A stretch of DNA of 64,000 nt from Silanimonas sp. (GCF_027531545.1 NZ_JAPZSC010000004.1:56552-120551); one strand, 5' to 3'. Shown: positions 45,815 to 55,859, numbered from the stretch's first letter. Notes: generated by a model from the sequence alone, not told the origin. A program made the numbers and translations.

Positions 45815-47179
45815 TCAGTAGGCGAATTCCTTGAACAGCGGATCGACGCTGCCGTTCCATTCGCCGTGGAACAGTTCGAGCTTGCGCTCAGCGGCGGTCT
45901 GGTTCGCCAGCGCCATCTCGATCAGCGGCTCGAGGTACACCGCTTCGCTCGCGCCGCTGCGGTTCAGGCGCGCACGGCGCTGCAATCCCGCCTCGCTGAT
46001 CTTCAGCGATTCCATCGCCAGCTCGCGCATCGTCGCGCCGCGGAAGGGCAGCTTGAAGCCGTGGCGCGGCACGCCGTCGCGCAGGGCGTGGCGCTCATCG
46101 AGCGTGAAGTCCTTCACCAGGTCCCAGGCGGCATCGAGCGCCGCGTCGTCGTAGAGCAGGCCCACCCAGTACGCCGAGAGCGCGCAGATGCGGTTCCACG
46201 GGCCACCGTCGGCGCCGCGCATCTCGAGGTACTTCTTCAGCCGCACCTCGGGGAAGGCGGTGGTGAGGTGATCGCTGAAGTCGCGCATCGACGGGCGCTC
46301 GCCCGGCAGCACGTCGAGCTTGCCGTCCATGAAGGCGCGGAAGCTCTTTCCGGCGGCGTCGATGTAGGTACCGTCGCGGTAGACGAAGTACATCGGCACA
46401 TCGAGCAGGTAGTCGACGTAGCGCTCGAACGAGAAACCGTCTTCGAACACGAAGTCCAGCAGGCCGGTGCGGTCCGGGTCGGTGTCGGTCCAGACGTTGC
46501 TGCGGAAGCTCATGAAGCCGTTCGGCTTCCCTTCCGTGAACGGTGAATCGGCGAACAGCGCCGTGGCCACCGGCTGCAGCGCCAGCGAGACACGGAACTT
46601 CTTCACCATGTCCGCCTCGCTCGAGAAATCGAGGTTGGTCTGGATGGTGCAGGTGCGCGTCATCATGTCGAGGCCGAGCGAACCGACCTTCGGCATGTAC
46701 TCGCGCATGATCTTGTAGCGGCCTTTCGGCATCCACGGCATCTCGTCGCGGCGCCACTTCGGCTGGAAGCCCATGCCGAGGAAGCCAAGCCGCAGCGGAT
46801 CGGCCGCGGCCTTCACTTCGTAGAGGTGCTGCGCGGTTTCGCGACAGGTGTCGTGGATGGTCTCCAGCGGTGCGCCGGAAAGCTCGAGCTGGCCCGCGGG
46901 CTCCAGCGTCACCGACGCCTTGTCCTGTACCAGCGCGATCAGGTGCCCGTTCTCCTCGACGCGCTCCCAGCCGAACTTGGCGATGCCCTCGAGCAGGGCC
47001 CGGATGCCGCGCTCGCCCTCATAGGGGATGGGCTTCAGGTCCTCGTGGCGGAAGCCGAACTTCTCGTGCTCGGTGCCGATGCGCCAATCGGCGGGCGGCT
47101 TGCTGCCGGACGCCAGATACTCGATGAGTTGCGCACGGCCCTCGATGGGCGTGGTCTTCTCGGCGCTCGGTCCGGACAT
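45815..47179 (-). CDS. gshA: Glutamate-cysteine ligase, plant/alphaproteobacterial type
   Basis: The 454-aa enzyme makes gamma-glutamylcysteine, the first step of glutathione synthesis. Residues ADWRIGTEHEKFGF near the N-terminus hold the metal-binding Glu pattern, and TRTCTIQTNLDFSSEADM is the glutamate-binding region of the GCS2 class. Length and sequence fit the plant-like class found in xanthomonads and not the E. coli type. ATG 47179 was chosen over an Arg-rich upstream extension. engB ends 67 bp upstream on the same strand. Confidence 0.95.
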   Translation of the reverse strand: MSGPSAEKTTPIEGRAQLIEYLASGSKPPADWRIGTEHEKFGFRHEDLKPIPYEGERGIRALLEGIAKFGWERVEENGHLIALVQDKASVTLEPAGQLELSGAPLETIHDTCRETAQHLYEVKAAADPLRLGFLGMGFQPKWRRDEMPWMPKGRYKIMREYMPKVGSLGLDMMTRTCTIQTNLDFSSEADMVKKFRVSLALQPVATALFADSPFTEGKPNGFMSFRSNVWTDTDPDRTGLLDFVFEDGFSFERYVDYLLDVPMYFVYRDGTYIDAAGKSFRAFMDGKLDVLPGERPSMRDFSDHLTTAFPEVRLKKYLEMRGADGGPWNRICALSAYWVGLLYDDAALDAAWDLVKDFTLDERHALRDGVPRHGFKLPFRGATMRELAMESLKISEAGLQRRARLNRSGASEAVYLEPLIEMALANQTAAERKLELFHGEWNGSVDPLFKEFAY

Positions 47180-47246
47180 TCGTGAAGCCTTGGAAGGGGA
47201 ACCCGACGACGATGGGGGCGCCACGTGACGACCGCAAGGCGGCCCG

Positions 47247-47849
47247 TCACTCCGCCTTCGCGAGTCCCAGCCAGCCGCTGACCACCGCGCGGGCCTCCTC
47301 GACACCGAGCTTGTCCGGCGACGAGAACAGCTGCGCCGAAGCCACGCCGCCCAGTTCCTTGCGCACTTTCGCCAGGGTCTGCGCCTGCGCGCTACGCGAG
47401 AGCTTGTCGGCCTTGGTCAACAGCACGTGGCAATTGAGGTTGCGGCGGAAGGCGAAATCCACCATCTGGCGATCGTAATCCTTGAGCGGATGACGGCTGT
47501 CCATCACCACCACCAAGCCCGTCAGCGACTTCCGGCTCTGGAAGTAGCCCTCGATGAAGGCTTTCCAATGCTCGCGCAGGTGCAGCGGCACCTCGGCATA
47601 GCCGTAACCGGGCAGGTCGACGAGGTAGTGCTCCGGGCGAACCTGGAAGTACACGAGCTGCTGGGTCCGGCCGGGGGTCTTGGACGTCCGCGCCAGCCCG
47701 TTGCGCTGGCAGATGGCGTTCAGTGCGCTCGATTTGCCGGCATTCGACCGGCCGGCGAACGCCACCTCCTGCCCGGTGTCGTCCGGCAACTGGTGCGGCA
47801 GGTGCGCCGCCTTCAGGTACTCGGCGTTCTGCAGGTGGTTGGTGGCCAT
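47247..47849 (-). CDS. engB: Ribosome biogenesis GTPase EngB/YsxC
   Basis: The 200-aa TrmE-Era-EngA-like GTPase has G1 GRSNAGKSS (residues 33-41), G2 region TPGRTQ, G3 DLPGYGYAEV and G4 TKADK. EngB supports large-subunit assembly and is usually essential. Its start lies 202 bp from the divergent cytochrome gene. Length matches the family. Confidence 0.96.
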   Translation of the reverse strand: MATNHLQNAEYLKAAHLPHQLPDDTGQEVAFAGRSNAGKSSALNAICQRNGLARTSKTPGRTQQLVYFQVRPEHYLVDLPGYGYAEVPLHLREHWKAFIEGYFQSRKSLTGLVVVMDSRHPLKDYDRQMVDFAFRRNLNCHVLLTKADKLSRSAQAQTLAKVRKELGGVASAQLFSSPDKLGVEEARAVVSGWLGLAKAE

Positions 47850-47949
47850 CGGGGGTCCTTGCACGTTCGGCCGCAGAGTGTGGGGGTTGGCGGGCCACCC
47901 CGGAAGCCCGGCCGCCGACGGGGCCTGCCCCGGGGCCACCCGGCCTTCG

Positions 47950-47979
47950 TTGACCCGCCGCCGAGCCGGCTGGGATAAT
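47950..47979 (+). promoter_or_regulatory. Sigma70 promoter of the cytochrome c4 gene
   Basis: TTGACC (47950-47955) and GATAAT (47974-47979) are 18 bp apart, each one mismatch from consensus. The expected start point leaves a leader of about 65 nt before the ATG at 48052. Confidence 0.75.
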
Positions 47980-48051
47980 CCGGCGTCCTGCCGCGGCTTC
48001 GCCGCCCCGGCCCAGTTCCGTCTCACCTGCATTGAACACCGGAGTGTCCGC

Positions 48052-48888
48052 ATGACGCTGAAGCGCATCCTTGCCGTTGGAGCCGCCGTGGGTACGGCGC
48101 TCGCCCTGGCCGGCGTCGCGATCGCCCAGTCGACCGAAGCCCCGGCCGCTGCACCCGCCGCGGCGGAAGCGCCGGCCGCCGAAACGCCCGCTGCCGTGAC
48201 GCCCGCCGAGGAAGCCCCGGTCGCGGTCGCCGCCGAACTGCCGGCCGACGGGCCGGCCAACCCGGGCGATGCCACCGCCGGCGAAGCCAAGGCTGCCGCC
48301 TGTGCCGCCTGCCACGGCGCCGACGGCAACGCCGCCGACCCGCAGTACCCGAACCTCGCCGGCCAGCACGAGCACTACATCGCCCGCCAGCTGGCCCTGT
48401 ACAAAAGCGGCGAGCGTGACAACGCCATCATGCTGGGCTTTGCCGCCACGCTGTCCTCGCAGGACATGCGCGACATCGGCGCGTACTTCGCCAAGCAGGC
48501 CCCGCGCCCGGGCGTCGCCGACGAAACTTTGATCGCGGAAGGTCCGAACGCCGGCCGCAAGTTCTATGAAGTCGGCCAGAAGCTCTACCGCTCCGGCGAC
48601 CCGGCGCGCGGCATTCCGTCCTGCGCCGCCTGCCATGGCCCCGCCGGCGCCGGCGTGCCTGGCCCGAGTTGGCCGGCCCTGCATGCCCAGCACGCGCAGT
48701 ACACGGCGGTGCAGCTGCGTGCGTTCCGCGACGGCGCGGTCTGGGGCAAGGACGGCAACGCCAACGCCATCATGTCGGCCGTGGCCCGCAACCTGACCGA
48801 CGAAGAGATCGACTCGCTGGCCAGCTACCTGCAGGGCCTCCACGACGTCCGCGACGCGGCGCCGGCCGACGCCACGGCCGCCCGCTGA
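48052..48888 (+). CDS. Periplasmic dihaem cytochrome c4
   Basis: The 278-aa protein has a signal peptide (ILAVGAAVGTALALAGVAIAQ), a long Ala/Pro/Glu linker and two haem-binding CAACH motifs (Cys84-His88 and Cys191-His195), each in a c4-type domain. Cytochrome c4 shuttles electrons to terminal oxidases. The linker of about 40 residues rich in PA/AP is longer than in many c4 proteins. ggagtgtccgc precedes the ATG. It has its own promoter and terminator. Confidence 0.92.
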   Translation: MTLKRILAVGAAVGTALALAGVAIAQSTEAPAAAPAAAEAPAAETPAAVTPAEEAPVAVAAELPADGPANPGDATAGEAKAAACAACHGADGNAADPQYPNLAGQHEHYIARQLALYKSGERDNAIMLGFAATLSSQDMRDIGAYFAKQAPRPGVADETLIAEGPNAGRKFYEVGQKLYRSGDPARGIPSCAACHGPAGAGVPGPSWPALHAQHAQYTAVQLRAFRDGAVWGKDGNANAIMSAVARNLTDEEIDSLASYLQGLHDVRDAAPADATAAR

Positions 48889-48932
48889 ACGACGGCGGGA
48901 ACTTTCCGCCCGCCCCACGTTCCGAACTCCCG

Positions 48933-48957
48933 AGCCGGCGGCCTCCCGCCGGCTTTT
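48933..48957 (+). terminator. Intrinsic terminator after cytochrome c4
   Basis: A 9-bp stem (agccggcgg/ccgccggct) with a 4-base loop is followed by ttt. It lies 44 bp after the cytochrome stop and 24 bp before the dsbA start, so some read-through into dsbA is possible. Confidence 0.85.
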
Positions 48958-48980
48958 CATTTCCGACCCGAGGATTCCCG

Positions 48981-49664
48981 ATGCTTCGCTCGCTTGCCCT
49001 GCTTGCCGCCCTCGCCCTCCCGGGCTTCGCCGCCGCCCAAGCCGCGGTCGCCGCGCCGCGCCAAGGCACCGACTACGACCTGATCACGCCCGCACAGGCC
49101 CCGTTCGCCAGCGGTCCGAAGATCGAGGTCGCCGAAGTGTTCAGCTACCACTGCCCGGCCTGCGCCGAATTCCAGCCGTTCTTCAGCCGCTGGAAGGCCC
49201 GGATGCCCGCCGATGTGCGCGTCACCTACGTGCACGCCGCCTTCGGGGGCGCCATCGACAACCTCGCCCGCGGCTTCTTCGCCGCCGAGACGCTGGGCGC
49301 CTCGGAGCGCACGCACGAAGCCTTCTTCAAGGCCTTCCACATCGATCGCAAGATCACCACCGGCAGCATCGCCGAAGTCGCCGACGTCTACGCCGGCCTT
49401 GGGCTCGATCGCAAGCGGGTGCTCGACACCATGAACAGCTTCGGCGTCACGTCCAAGGTGAACCGCGCGAAGCAGTTCGCCCAGCGCACCGGCGTCAATG
49501 GCACGCCCACCGTGGTCATCAACGGCAAGTACCGCGTGTACCTCACCCGCGACCGCGGCGGCGAGGGCATGCTGCAGACCATCGATGCCCTGCTGGCCCG
49601 CGAGCGCGCGTCGCGTCCCGCGTCGCCGGCTCCGGCGGCCCGCCCTGCGGCAGCGGCCCGCTGA
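48981..49664 (+). CDS. dsbA: Thiol:disulfide interchange protein DsbA
   Basis: The 227-aa periplasmic oxidoreductase has a signal peptide (MLRSLALLAALALPGFAAAQ), the active-site CPAC (Cys58, Cys61; classical DsbA has CPHC) and the cis-Pro loop GVNGTPTVVINGKY. It introduces disulfides in exported proteins. The tail is Pro/Ala-rich. Its stop is followed 9 bp later by the putative CTG start of the EEP nuclease, in the same frame. Confidence 0.93.
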   Translation: MLRSLALLAALALPGFAAAQAAVAAPRQGTDYDLITPAQAPFASGPKIEVAEVFSYHCPACAEFQPFFSRWKARMPADVRVTYVHAAFGGAIDNLARGFFAAETLGASERTHEAFFKAFHIDRKITTGSIAEVADVYAGLGLDRKRVLDTMNSFGVTSKVNRAKQFAQRTGVNGTPTVVINGKYRVYLTRDRGGEGMLQTIDALLARERASRPASPAPAARPAAAAR

Positions 49665-49673
49665 GCCCCCGCC

Positions 49674-50420
49674 CTGCGCCTCCTCAGCGCCAACATCCAG
49701 GCCGGCCACAGCACCCGCGCCTACCGCGATTATGTGGTGCGGGGCTGGGGCCACGTGTTGCCGAACGGCAAGCAGCGCAACCTCGACGCCCTCGCGGAGC
49801 TGGCCCGGCCCTTCGATATCGTCGGCCTGCAGGAAAGCGACCCCGGCAGCCTGCGCTCCGGGTTCACCAACCAGACCCAAGCCCTCGCCGAACGCGGGGG
49901 CTTTCCGTTCTGGAGCCACCAGCCGAACCGCCGCGTCAGCCGCATCGCCAGCAGCGCCAACGGCCTGCTGTCGCGCGTCGCACCCGCCACGGTATTGGAT
50001 TACGCCCTGCCCGGCCGGCTTGGCGGCCGCGGCGTGATGCTCGCCCGCTTCGGCGAAGGCGAAGCCGCGTGGACGCTGGCGGTCACGCACCTGTCGCTGG
50101 GCGTCGCCTCGCGCCGGCAGCAGCTCGATTTCCTCGGCGAGTTGCTCGCCGACGAGACGCGCCTCGTGCTGATGGGTGATTTCAACTGCCCGGCCACATC
50201 GCGCGAGTTCGAAGGCCTGTACCGGCGCACCGCGCTGATGCCGCCGCCCGAGCCGATCGCGACCTTCCCGAGCTGGGGCCCGACGCGCTCGCTCGACCAC
50301 GTGTTCACTGCAGGCTTCCGGGTCGGCGAGTACCGCGCACTGCCAGCGGCAGGCTCGGATCACATGGCGGTGGCGGTGACGCTGGAACCACTCGGAAACG
50401 TCACGCCCGCCGCAGCCTGA
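49674..50420 (+). CDS. Endonuclease/exonuclease/phosphatase-family protein, probable CTG start
   Basis: The EEP-fold protein has LQESD, TLAVTHLSLG, VLMGDFNCP, SLDHVF and SDHMAV, the usual metal and catalytic residues of this superfamily. The conserved beginning (LRLLSANIQAG) is encoded upstream of the first usual start (GTG 49734). The only candidate that keeps it is CTG 49674, 9 bp after the in-frame dsbA stop; using GTG would remove the first strand of the fold. Such genes follow dsbA in xanthomonads. Whether it acts on nucleic acids or phospholipids is unknown. Confidence 0.85.
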   Translation: MRLLSANIQAGHSTRAYRDYVVRGWGHVLPNGKQRNLDALAELARPFDIVGLQESDPGSLRSGFTNQTQALAERGGFPFWSHQPNRRVSRIASSANGLLSRVAPATVLDYALPGRLGGRGVMLARFGEGEAAWTLAVTHLSLGVASRRQQLDFLGELLADETRLVLMGDFNCPATSREFEGLYRRTALMPPPEPIATFPSWGPTRSLDHVFTAGFRVGEYRALPAAGSDHMAVAVTLEPLGNVTPAAA

Positions 50421-50427
50421 CGCCGCG

Positions 50428-51273
50428 TCAGGGCCAGAGCAGCGCCACGCCCACCGAAGCCAGCGCGACGGCGAAGACCCGCGCCAGCGCCACGCCGCTC
50501 AACCGATGCGCGAGGCGCACGCCGTAAGGCGCCGCAAACCACGCCCCGAGGCCGATGCCGACCGCGCCCGGCACGTGCACGTGGCCGACCATCCCGAAGG
50601 CCTTCGTCGCCGCGACCGCAGCCGACGGAGTCGTCGCACCCATCGACGGCACCAGCGCGTACGTCGCGGCACTGGCCAGCGCGATCACCACGCCGCAGGC
50701 GGAGGAGGTGCCGACAGCGCGCACCGTCGCCACGCCGCGCGACACCAGCAGTGGCACGGTGAGGCTGCCGCCACCAATGCCCACCACCGCCGACACCGCG
50801 CCGATCACGCCACCGGCGACGCCCAACCATGGCCCGCGCGGCACGGGGGCAATGACCGAGTCGCCCGGCGCGGTGGCGGGCGTGGAGCGCGTCGGCCACG
50901 CCATGCGCGCGGCCATGAGCAGGCAGAACGCGCCGACCAACGTGGCTAGGGTCTCGCCGTCGACGCCGATCGCCCACGCGCTGCCGGCCACTCCGCCCAG
51001 CACCAGTCCGGGCGCCAGCCAGGCCACCGTCGGCCACAGCACGCTGCCGCGCTTGCGATGCGCGTTCGCCGAAGCGCTGGCGGTGACGATGATCGACGCC
51101 AGCGAGGTGGCCAGCGCCACGTGCATCACCGCGTCGGGCGACACGCCGAACAGCGGCAACAGGGCGACCAGCGCCGCCACCAACACGATGCCGCCACCGA
51201 TCCCCAACAACCCGGCGAGCACGCCCGCGACGATGCCGAGCAGCGGGAACACGGCCCAGGTGAACTCAGGCAT
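50428..51273 (-). CDS. TauE/SafE-family sulfite/organosulfur exporter-like permease
   Basis: The 281-aa protein has about eight hydrophobic helices in two repeats, each with a Gly/Ser-rich kernel (LLGIGGGIVLVAAL and VVGIGGGSLTVPLLV), typical of the TauE/SafE family. Members export sulfite, sulfoacetate or related anions; this one's substrate is unknown. It is divergent from the lytic transglycosylase, with a 29-bp gap. Confidence 0.9.
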   Translation of the reverse strand: MPEFTWAVFPLLGIVAGVLAGLLGIGGGIVLVAALVALLPLFGVSPDAVMHVALATSLASIIVTASASANAHRKRGSVLWPTVAWLAPGLVLGGVAGSAWAIGVDGETLATLVGAFCLLMAARMAWPTRSTPATAPGDSVIAPVPRGPWLGVAGGVIGAVSAVVGIGGGSLTVPLLVSRGVATVRAVGTSSACGVVIALASAATYALVPSMGATTPSAAVAATKAFGMVGHVHVPGAVGIGLGAWFAAPYGVRLAHRLSGVALARVFAVALASVGVALLWP

Positions 51274-51302
51274 CACGCGGGGGCTCCGCTACACTGGCCG
51301 GC

Positions 51303-53282
51303 ATGCGAAACCTCTTCTTTTCCGTCGCCCTGATCGGCGGCATTGTCGTGGCAAGCGCGGCTCAGGGCGAGTCGCCCTCCGTGCGGCGAGCCGAAGTGCA
51401 ATCCGCCTTCGAAGCGGCCGACCGCGGCCAACTCACGCTGGCCGACGTCGCCCGCCTGCAATCGCATCCGCTGTCGGGCTGGCTCGAAGTGCTGGTGCGC
51501 GAGCGCGAACTCCACCACATCAACCGCGAGACGCTCGGCGAGCTGCTCGAAGACCTCGGCCCGCAGCCTGCCGCCACGCGGCTGCGCCAGGCTTGGCTGC
51601 GACGGGCGGCCGCCGAAGGCCGCTGGTCGGACTTCCTCGTCCATGACCGCCCCAGCGGCGACGTCACGCTGCAGTGCTTCACGCTGCAGGCGAAGCTCGC
51701 CACCAACGCCGTCGACGCCGCCTGGGTGCAAGCCGCCACCGGCCTCTGGCTCAGCGCCGATTCCCAGCCCGCCGCCTGCGACCCGGTGTTCACCGCGCTG
51801 GCCCAGCGCGGCGAACTCACGCCGGCCCTGCGCTGGCAGCGCATCGAGCTCGCGGCACGCGCCGGCAACACCGGGCTGATGCGCGCCGCGGCGCGCAACC
51901 TGCCCGAGGCGGAGCTGGCGCTCATCCGCGACTACGCCGCGTTCATCGACGCGCCGCATGGCCGCGCGGCGCAATGGCCGAAGGACACCCGCAGCCGCGC
52001 GATGGCCGAGATCGGCCTGTCGCGCCTCGCGCGCCGCGATCCCGGCGCCGCCGAGCGCGCCCTGGCATCCAACGCCTCGCTGTTGCCCGCCGGCGGCCGC
52101 GAGTACGGCGCCGTGCGCGCCGCCATCGCGTTGTGGACGGCCGCCAGCTATGGCGCGGAGTCGGCCCGCCGCTTGGCCGCGGTGCCCGACGCGGCCTTCG
52201 ACGAAGCCCTGCACGGCTGGGCCGTGCGCGAGGCGCTGGCGCGCGGCGACCGCGCCGGGGCGCTGAAGGCCATCGAACGCATGCCCGCCGCGCTGCGCGG
52301 CACCGCGCAATGGCAGTACTTCGAAGCGCGGCTGCGCGAGGACCTCGGCGATGCCGCGGCCGCCGCGCCGCTGTTCGCCGCGGCTGCCAAGAGCCCGACC
52401 TTCCACGGCTTCCTCGCCGCCGACCGCGCCGGCACGCCCTATGCGCTGTGCCCGCGCGACCCGTCGGACGACGCGCGCCTCGGCCGCGACGTCGAACGTA
52501 ACGCCGCGCTGGCCCGCGCCATTGAACTGTTCCGCATCAAGCGCCCCGCGCTGGCCGCGCTGGAATGGCAGGCGGCGGTCGAGCGCATGGACGACACGCG
52601 ACGCGTGCTCGCCGTGCAGAAGGCCATGCAGGCGCGCTGGTACGACCGCGCCCTGTTCGGCATGCCGGCGAATCCGCAAGCGCTGCAGTACTACACGCTG
52701 CGCTTCCCGCTGCACCACGAGACATTGATTCGTCGCGAGTCCCGCAAGCACGATCTCGAGCCCTCGCTGGTGGCGGCGCTCACCCGTGCCGAGAGCGCCT
52801 TCATGCCGGAGGCGCGCTCGCCTGCCAACGCGCGCGGCCTGATGCAGCTTCTCCCGTCGACGGCGGAGGGCGTGTCGCGGCGCCTCGGCCTGCCGTGGCA
52901 CGGCGCCGACAGCCTGTTCCGCCCCGAATTGAACGTGCCCTTGGGCACCGCCTACCTCGCCCAGCGCATCGGCGACAACGGCGGCCTCGCCTACCGCGCC
53001 ATCGCGGCCTACAACGCGGGCCAGGGCGCCGTGCAGCGCTGGATGGCCGCGCGCCCGGCGCTGCCCGCCGACTACTGGATCGAGACCATCCCGTTCAAGG
53101 AAACCCGCGAGTACGTGCCGCGCGTACTGGCCTTCAGCGTGATCTACGACTGGCGCCTGGACGGCCGCACCCGCTCGCTCACGGATCGACTCGAAGGCAG
53201 CGACGAACACGTGCCACGGCAGTTCGCCTGCACCACCGTGCCCGACGCCGCCGCGTCCACGGCCACTCCCACCGCCCGCTGA
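51303..53282 (+). CDS. slt: Soluble lytic murein transglycosylase
   Basis: The 659-aa periplasmic enzyme has a signal peptide, a long alpha-helical U-shaped region (residues ~25-480) and a C-terminal SLT domain: catalytic Glu near 496 in LTRAESAFMPEARS, then GLMQLLPSTA and YNAGQGAVQRW. It cleaves the glycan strands of peptidoglycan to give anhydromuropeptides. The length and order match Slt70-type enzymes. It is followed 10 bp later by an NDUFA9-like gene and then cca. Confidence 0.94.
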   Translation: MRNLFFSVALIGGIVVASAAQGESPSVRRAEVQSAFEAADRGQLTLADVARLQSHPLSGWLEVLVRERELHHINRETLGELLEDLGPQPAATRLRQAWLRRAAAEGRWSDFLVHDRPSGDVTLQCFTLQAKLATNAVDAAWVQAATGLWLSADSQPAACDPVFTALAQRGELTPALRWQRIELAARAGNTGLMRAAARNLPEAELALIRDYAAFIDAPHGRAAQWPKDTRSRAMAEIGLSRLARRDPGAAERALASNASLLPAGGREYGAVRAAIALWTAASYGAESARRLAAVPDAAFDEALHGWAVREALARGDRAGALKAIERMPAALRGTAQWQYFEARLREDLGDAAAAAPLFAAAAKSPTFHGFLAADRAGTPYALCPRDPSDDARLGRDVERNAALARAIELFRIKRPALAALEWQAAVERMDDTRRVLAVQKAMQARWYDRALFGMPANPQALQYYTLRFPLHHETLIRRESRKHDLEPSLVAALTRAESAFMPEARSPANARGLMQLLPSTAEGVSRRLGLPWHGADSLFRPELNVPLGTAYLAQRIGDNGGLAYRAIAAYNAGQGAVQRWMAARPALPADYWIETIPFKETREYVPRVLAFSVIYDWRLDGRTRSLTDRLEGSDEHVPRQFACTTVPDAAASTATPTAR

Positions 53283-53292
53283 AGGTCCGACC

Positions 53293-54228
53293 ATGAAGAT
53301 CACCCTGCTCGGCGCCACCGGTTTCGTCGGCCGCGTCCTCCTCGCCCGCCTCGCGCAGGAAGGCCACCAGCTCACGGTGCTCTCGCGCAATCCGCACGCC
53401 CACCTCGTGCGACTGCTGCCGCCCGGCACGCGCGTGGTGACCGGCGACGTCTACGACCCCGAACTGCTGAAGGCGAACTTCGCCGGTGCCGACGCCGTCA
53501 TCAACCTCGTCGGCATCCTCAACGAAACCGGTGACAACGGCCGCGGCTTCCATCGCGCGCACGTGGCGCTGACCAAGCTCGTCGTCGCCGCCTGCCAGCT
53601 CGCAGGCACGAAGCGGCTGCTGCAAATGAGTTCGCTCAACGCCGGTCGCGGCGACAGCTTCTACCTGAAGACGCGCGGAGAAGCCGAGGCCGCGGTGAAG
53701 GCCAGCGGGCTGGATTGGACGATCTTCGAGCCCTCGGTGATCTTCGGCATCGGCGACGGCTTCTTCTGCCGCTTCGCCGAGCTGCTGAAGCTGAGCCCCG
53801 TGCTGCCGCTGGCGAAAGCCGGCACGCGCTTCGCCCCGGTGTATGTCGGCGACGTGGTCGAGGCCATGCGCCGCGCCCTGCACTCGCGCGCCACGGTCGG
53901 ACAGGTCTACGAGCTCTACGGCGCCGACGTGATGACGCTCGGCGACCTCGTGCGCCTGACCGCGCGGCAGCTCGGGCTGAAGCGGGTGGTGGTGCCGCTG
54001 CCCGATGCGCTGGCTCGCCTGCAGGCATTCGCCTTCGACTTCGTGCCCGGCAAGCCCTTCTCCTCCGACAACTACCGCTCGCTGAAGCTCGATTCCGTCG
54101 GCGCCATCGACGGCCTGCACCAGCTTGGCATCGAGCCGACGCGCATCGGCCAGCAACTCGCCACGATCCTGGGCTCGCCGGCCGAAAAGCAGCCGCGCTA
54201 TGACCGCTACCGCAGCGTTGCCCGCTGA
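53293..54228 (+). CDS. NDUFA9-like NAD(P)-binding epimerase/reductase
   Basis: The 311-aa atypical SDR has the Rossmann motif [11 protein letters not shown] at its start and resembles complex I NDUFA9/YfcH-like proteins ([18 protein letters not shown]). Normal SDR catalytic Tyr-Lys is not clear, so it may be a structural NAD(P)H-binding protein. It lies between slt and cca, and its last 29 bp overlap cca, suggesting one transcript. Confidence 0.88.
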   Translation: MKITLLGATGFVGRVLLARLAQEGHQLTVLSRNPHAHLVRLLPPGTRVVTGDVYDPELLKANFAGADAVINLVGILNETGDNGRGFHRAHVALTKLVVAACQLAGTKRLLQMSSLNAGRGDSFYLKTRGEAEAAVKASGLDWTIFEPSVIFGIGDGFFCRFAELLKLSPVLPLAKAGTRFAPVYVGDVVEAMRRALHSRATVGQVYELYGADVMTLGDLVRLTARQLGLKRVVVPLPDALARLQAFAFDFVPGKPFSSDNYRSLKLDSVGAIDGLHQLGIEPTRIGQQLATILGSPAEKQPRYDRYRSVAR

Positions 54229-55492
54229 GGCCACGGTCTACCTCGTGGGCGGCGCCGTGCGCGACGCCCTGCTGGGCCGTGCGCCCGGCGATCGCGACTG
54301 GGTGGTGGTCGGCACCGACGCCGAAGCCATGCGCGCGGCGGGCTTCAAGACCGTCGGCGCCGATTTCCCGGTATTCCTGCATCCGGCCACGGGCGAGGAG
54401 TACGCGCTGGCCCGCACCGAACGGAAATCCGGGCGCGGCTACACCGGCTTCGTCGTCCACGCCGATCGCACGGTGACGCTCGAAGACGACCTGCGTCGCC
54501 GCGACTTCACCATCAATGCGATCGCGCAGGCTGACGACGGCACGCTGGTCGATCCGCTGAGCGGCCGCGCCGACCTCGAGGCGCGCGTGCTACGCCACTG
54601 CAGCCCGGCCTTCGCGGAAGACCCGCTGCGCGTGCTGCGCGCGGCGCGCTTCATGGCCCGCTTCGCCCCACTCGGCTTCCGCGTACACGACGACACGCTC
54701 GCGCTGATGCGCGGCATGGTCGAGGCGGGCGAACTCGCCCACCTCGTGCCGGAACGCGTCTGGCAGGAGCTCAAGCGCTCGCTCGGCGAAGCCCAACCCT
54801 CCGCCTTCCTGCAGACCCTACGCGCCTGCGGCGCGCTGGCCGTCGTGCTGCCCGAGGTCGACGCGCTCTACGGCGTGCCGCAGCGCGCCGAGTACCACCC
54901 GGAAGTCGACACCGGCGTGCACGTCGAGATGGTCGTCGACATGGCGGCGCGCCTCGCGCCCGGCGACACCGCGATCGGCTTCGCCGCGCTCACGCACGAT
55001 CTCGGCAAGGCGCTGACGCCCGCCGAGGTCCTGCCACGCCATCCGATGCACGAGCACGCCGGCCTCAAGCCACTGGCGGCGCTCTGCGCGCGCCTGAAGG
55101 TGCCGAACGCCGAAACCCAGCTCGCCACCGATGCGTGTCGCGAGCACCTCAACGTGCACCGCTTCGACGAGCTGCGCGACGCGACGGTGCATGAACTGAT
55201 CGAACGCTGCGGCGGCCTGCGCCAAGGTTCGCGCATCGACGCGCTCGCCCTCGTCTGCGAGGCCGACAAGCGCGGGCGCCTCGGCCACGCCGAATCCGAC
55301 TACCCGCAGGGCCGCGCGCTGCGGGCCTGCCGCGATGCCGCCCTGGCCCTGCAGGCCAAGGCCGTGATGCGCGAAGGCCTCTCGGGGCCAGCCATCGGCG
55401 AGGCCTTGAAGAAAGCCCGCATCGCGGCGATCGCCGTCGCGCGGCGCACCCTCAGCGGCGGAACCGCGCCTCCAGCCACGCCGGCAGGTTGA
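54200..55492 (+). CDS. cca: CCA tRNA nucleotidyltransferase with HD domain
   Basis: The 430-aa enzyme adds or repairs the 3' CCA of tRNA. Motifs: [14 protein letters not shown] with the metal-binding [23 protein letters not shown], and [14 protein letters not shown]-terminal HD domain ([17 protein letters not shown]) is as in the gammaproteobacterial class I-like bacterial Cca. ATG 54200 overlaps the previous gene by 29 bp. Its last 41 bp overlap a convergent VanZ-like gene. Confidence 0.95.
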   Translation: MTATAALPAEATVYLVGGAVRDALLGRAPGDRDWVVVGTDAEAMRAAGFKTVGADFPVFLHPATGEEYALARTERKSGRGYTGFVVHADRTVTLEDDLRRRDFTINAIAQADDGTLVDPLSGRADLEARVLRHCSPAFAEDPLRVLRAARFMARFAPLGFRVHDDTLALMRGMVEAGELAHLVPERVWQELKRSLGEAQPSAFLQTLRACGALAVVLPEVDALYGVPQRAEYHPEVDTGVHVEMVVDMAARLAPGDTAIGFAALTHDLGKALTPAEVLPRHPMHEHAGLKPLAALCARLKVPNAETQLATDACREHLNVHRFDELRDATVHELIERCGGLRQGSRIDALALVCEADKRGRLGHAESDYPQGRALRACRDAALALQAKAVMREGLSGPAIGEALKKARIAAIAVARRTLSGGTAPPATPAG

Positions 55493-55859
55493 GCGCGAGC
55501 CCGAGCGCGGTCCCCAGCCCCACGCCGACGGCGTTGGCCACGAGGTCGAGCCCGTCGCGCTGGCGGTCCACGGTCAGGGCGCCCTGAGCCCATTCCATCG
55601 CGGCACCGAGCACCAGCAGCGAAAGCAGGGCCCAGCGACGACCCGACGTCGTCGCGAAGCAGCCCATCGCCCACCACGCCAGTGCGGCATAGGCCAACGC
55701 GTGGTTCAGTTTGTCGGCATGCGGAAACAGCGGCACGGCGCCGGGCACCGCGGGCCCAAGCGACAGCACGACGCAAACGATCCAACCCAGCGCCCACAGC
55801 GCGAGCCACGCGCCTCGCCAGCGTGCGCCTTCGACGGACACGACCGGCCCGCCGCTCAC
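55452..55859 (-). CDS. VanZ-like membrane protein
   Basis: The 135-aa protein has four hydrophobic helices with the VanZ-family pattern ([21 protein letters not shown], then AMEWAQ and [12 protein letters not shown]). VanZ relatives affect envelope properties, including teicoplanin tolerance in Gram-positives; in this group the role is unknown. A GTG start overlaps the upstream methyltransferase stop (GTGA). Its 3' end overlaps convergent cca by 41 bp. Confidence 0.85.
   Translation of the reverse strand: MSGGPVVSVEGARWRGAWLALWALGWIVCVVLSLGPAVPGAVPLFPHADKLNHALAYAALAWWAMGCFATTSGRRWALLSLLVLGAAMEWAQGALTVDRQRDGLDLVANAVGVGLGTALGLALNLPAWLEARFRR

Noticed and set aside
55452..55492. 41-bp convergent overlap of cca and the VanZ-like gene as a sign of a wrong call
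   Set aside because: Both ends carry plausible C-termini and the VanZ-like protein needs its last residues to complete its usual length, so a modest real overlap is more likely.
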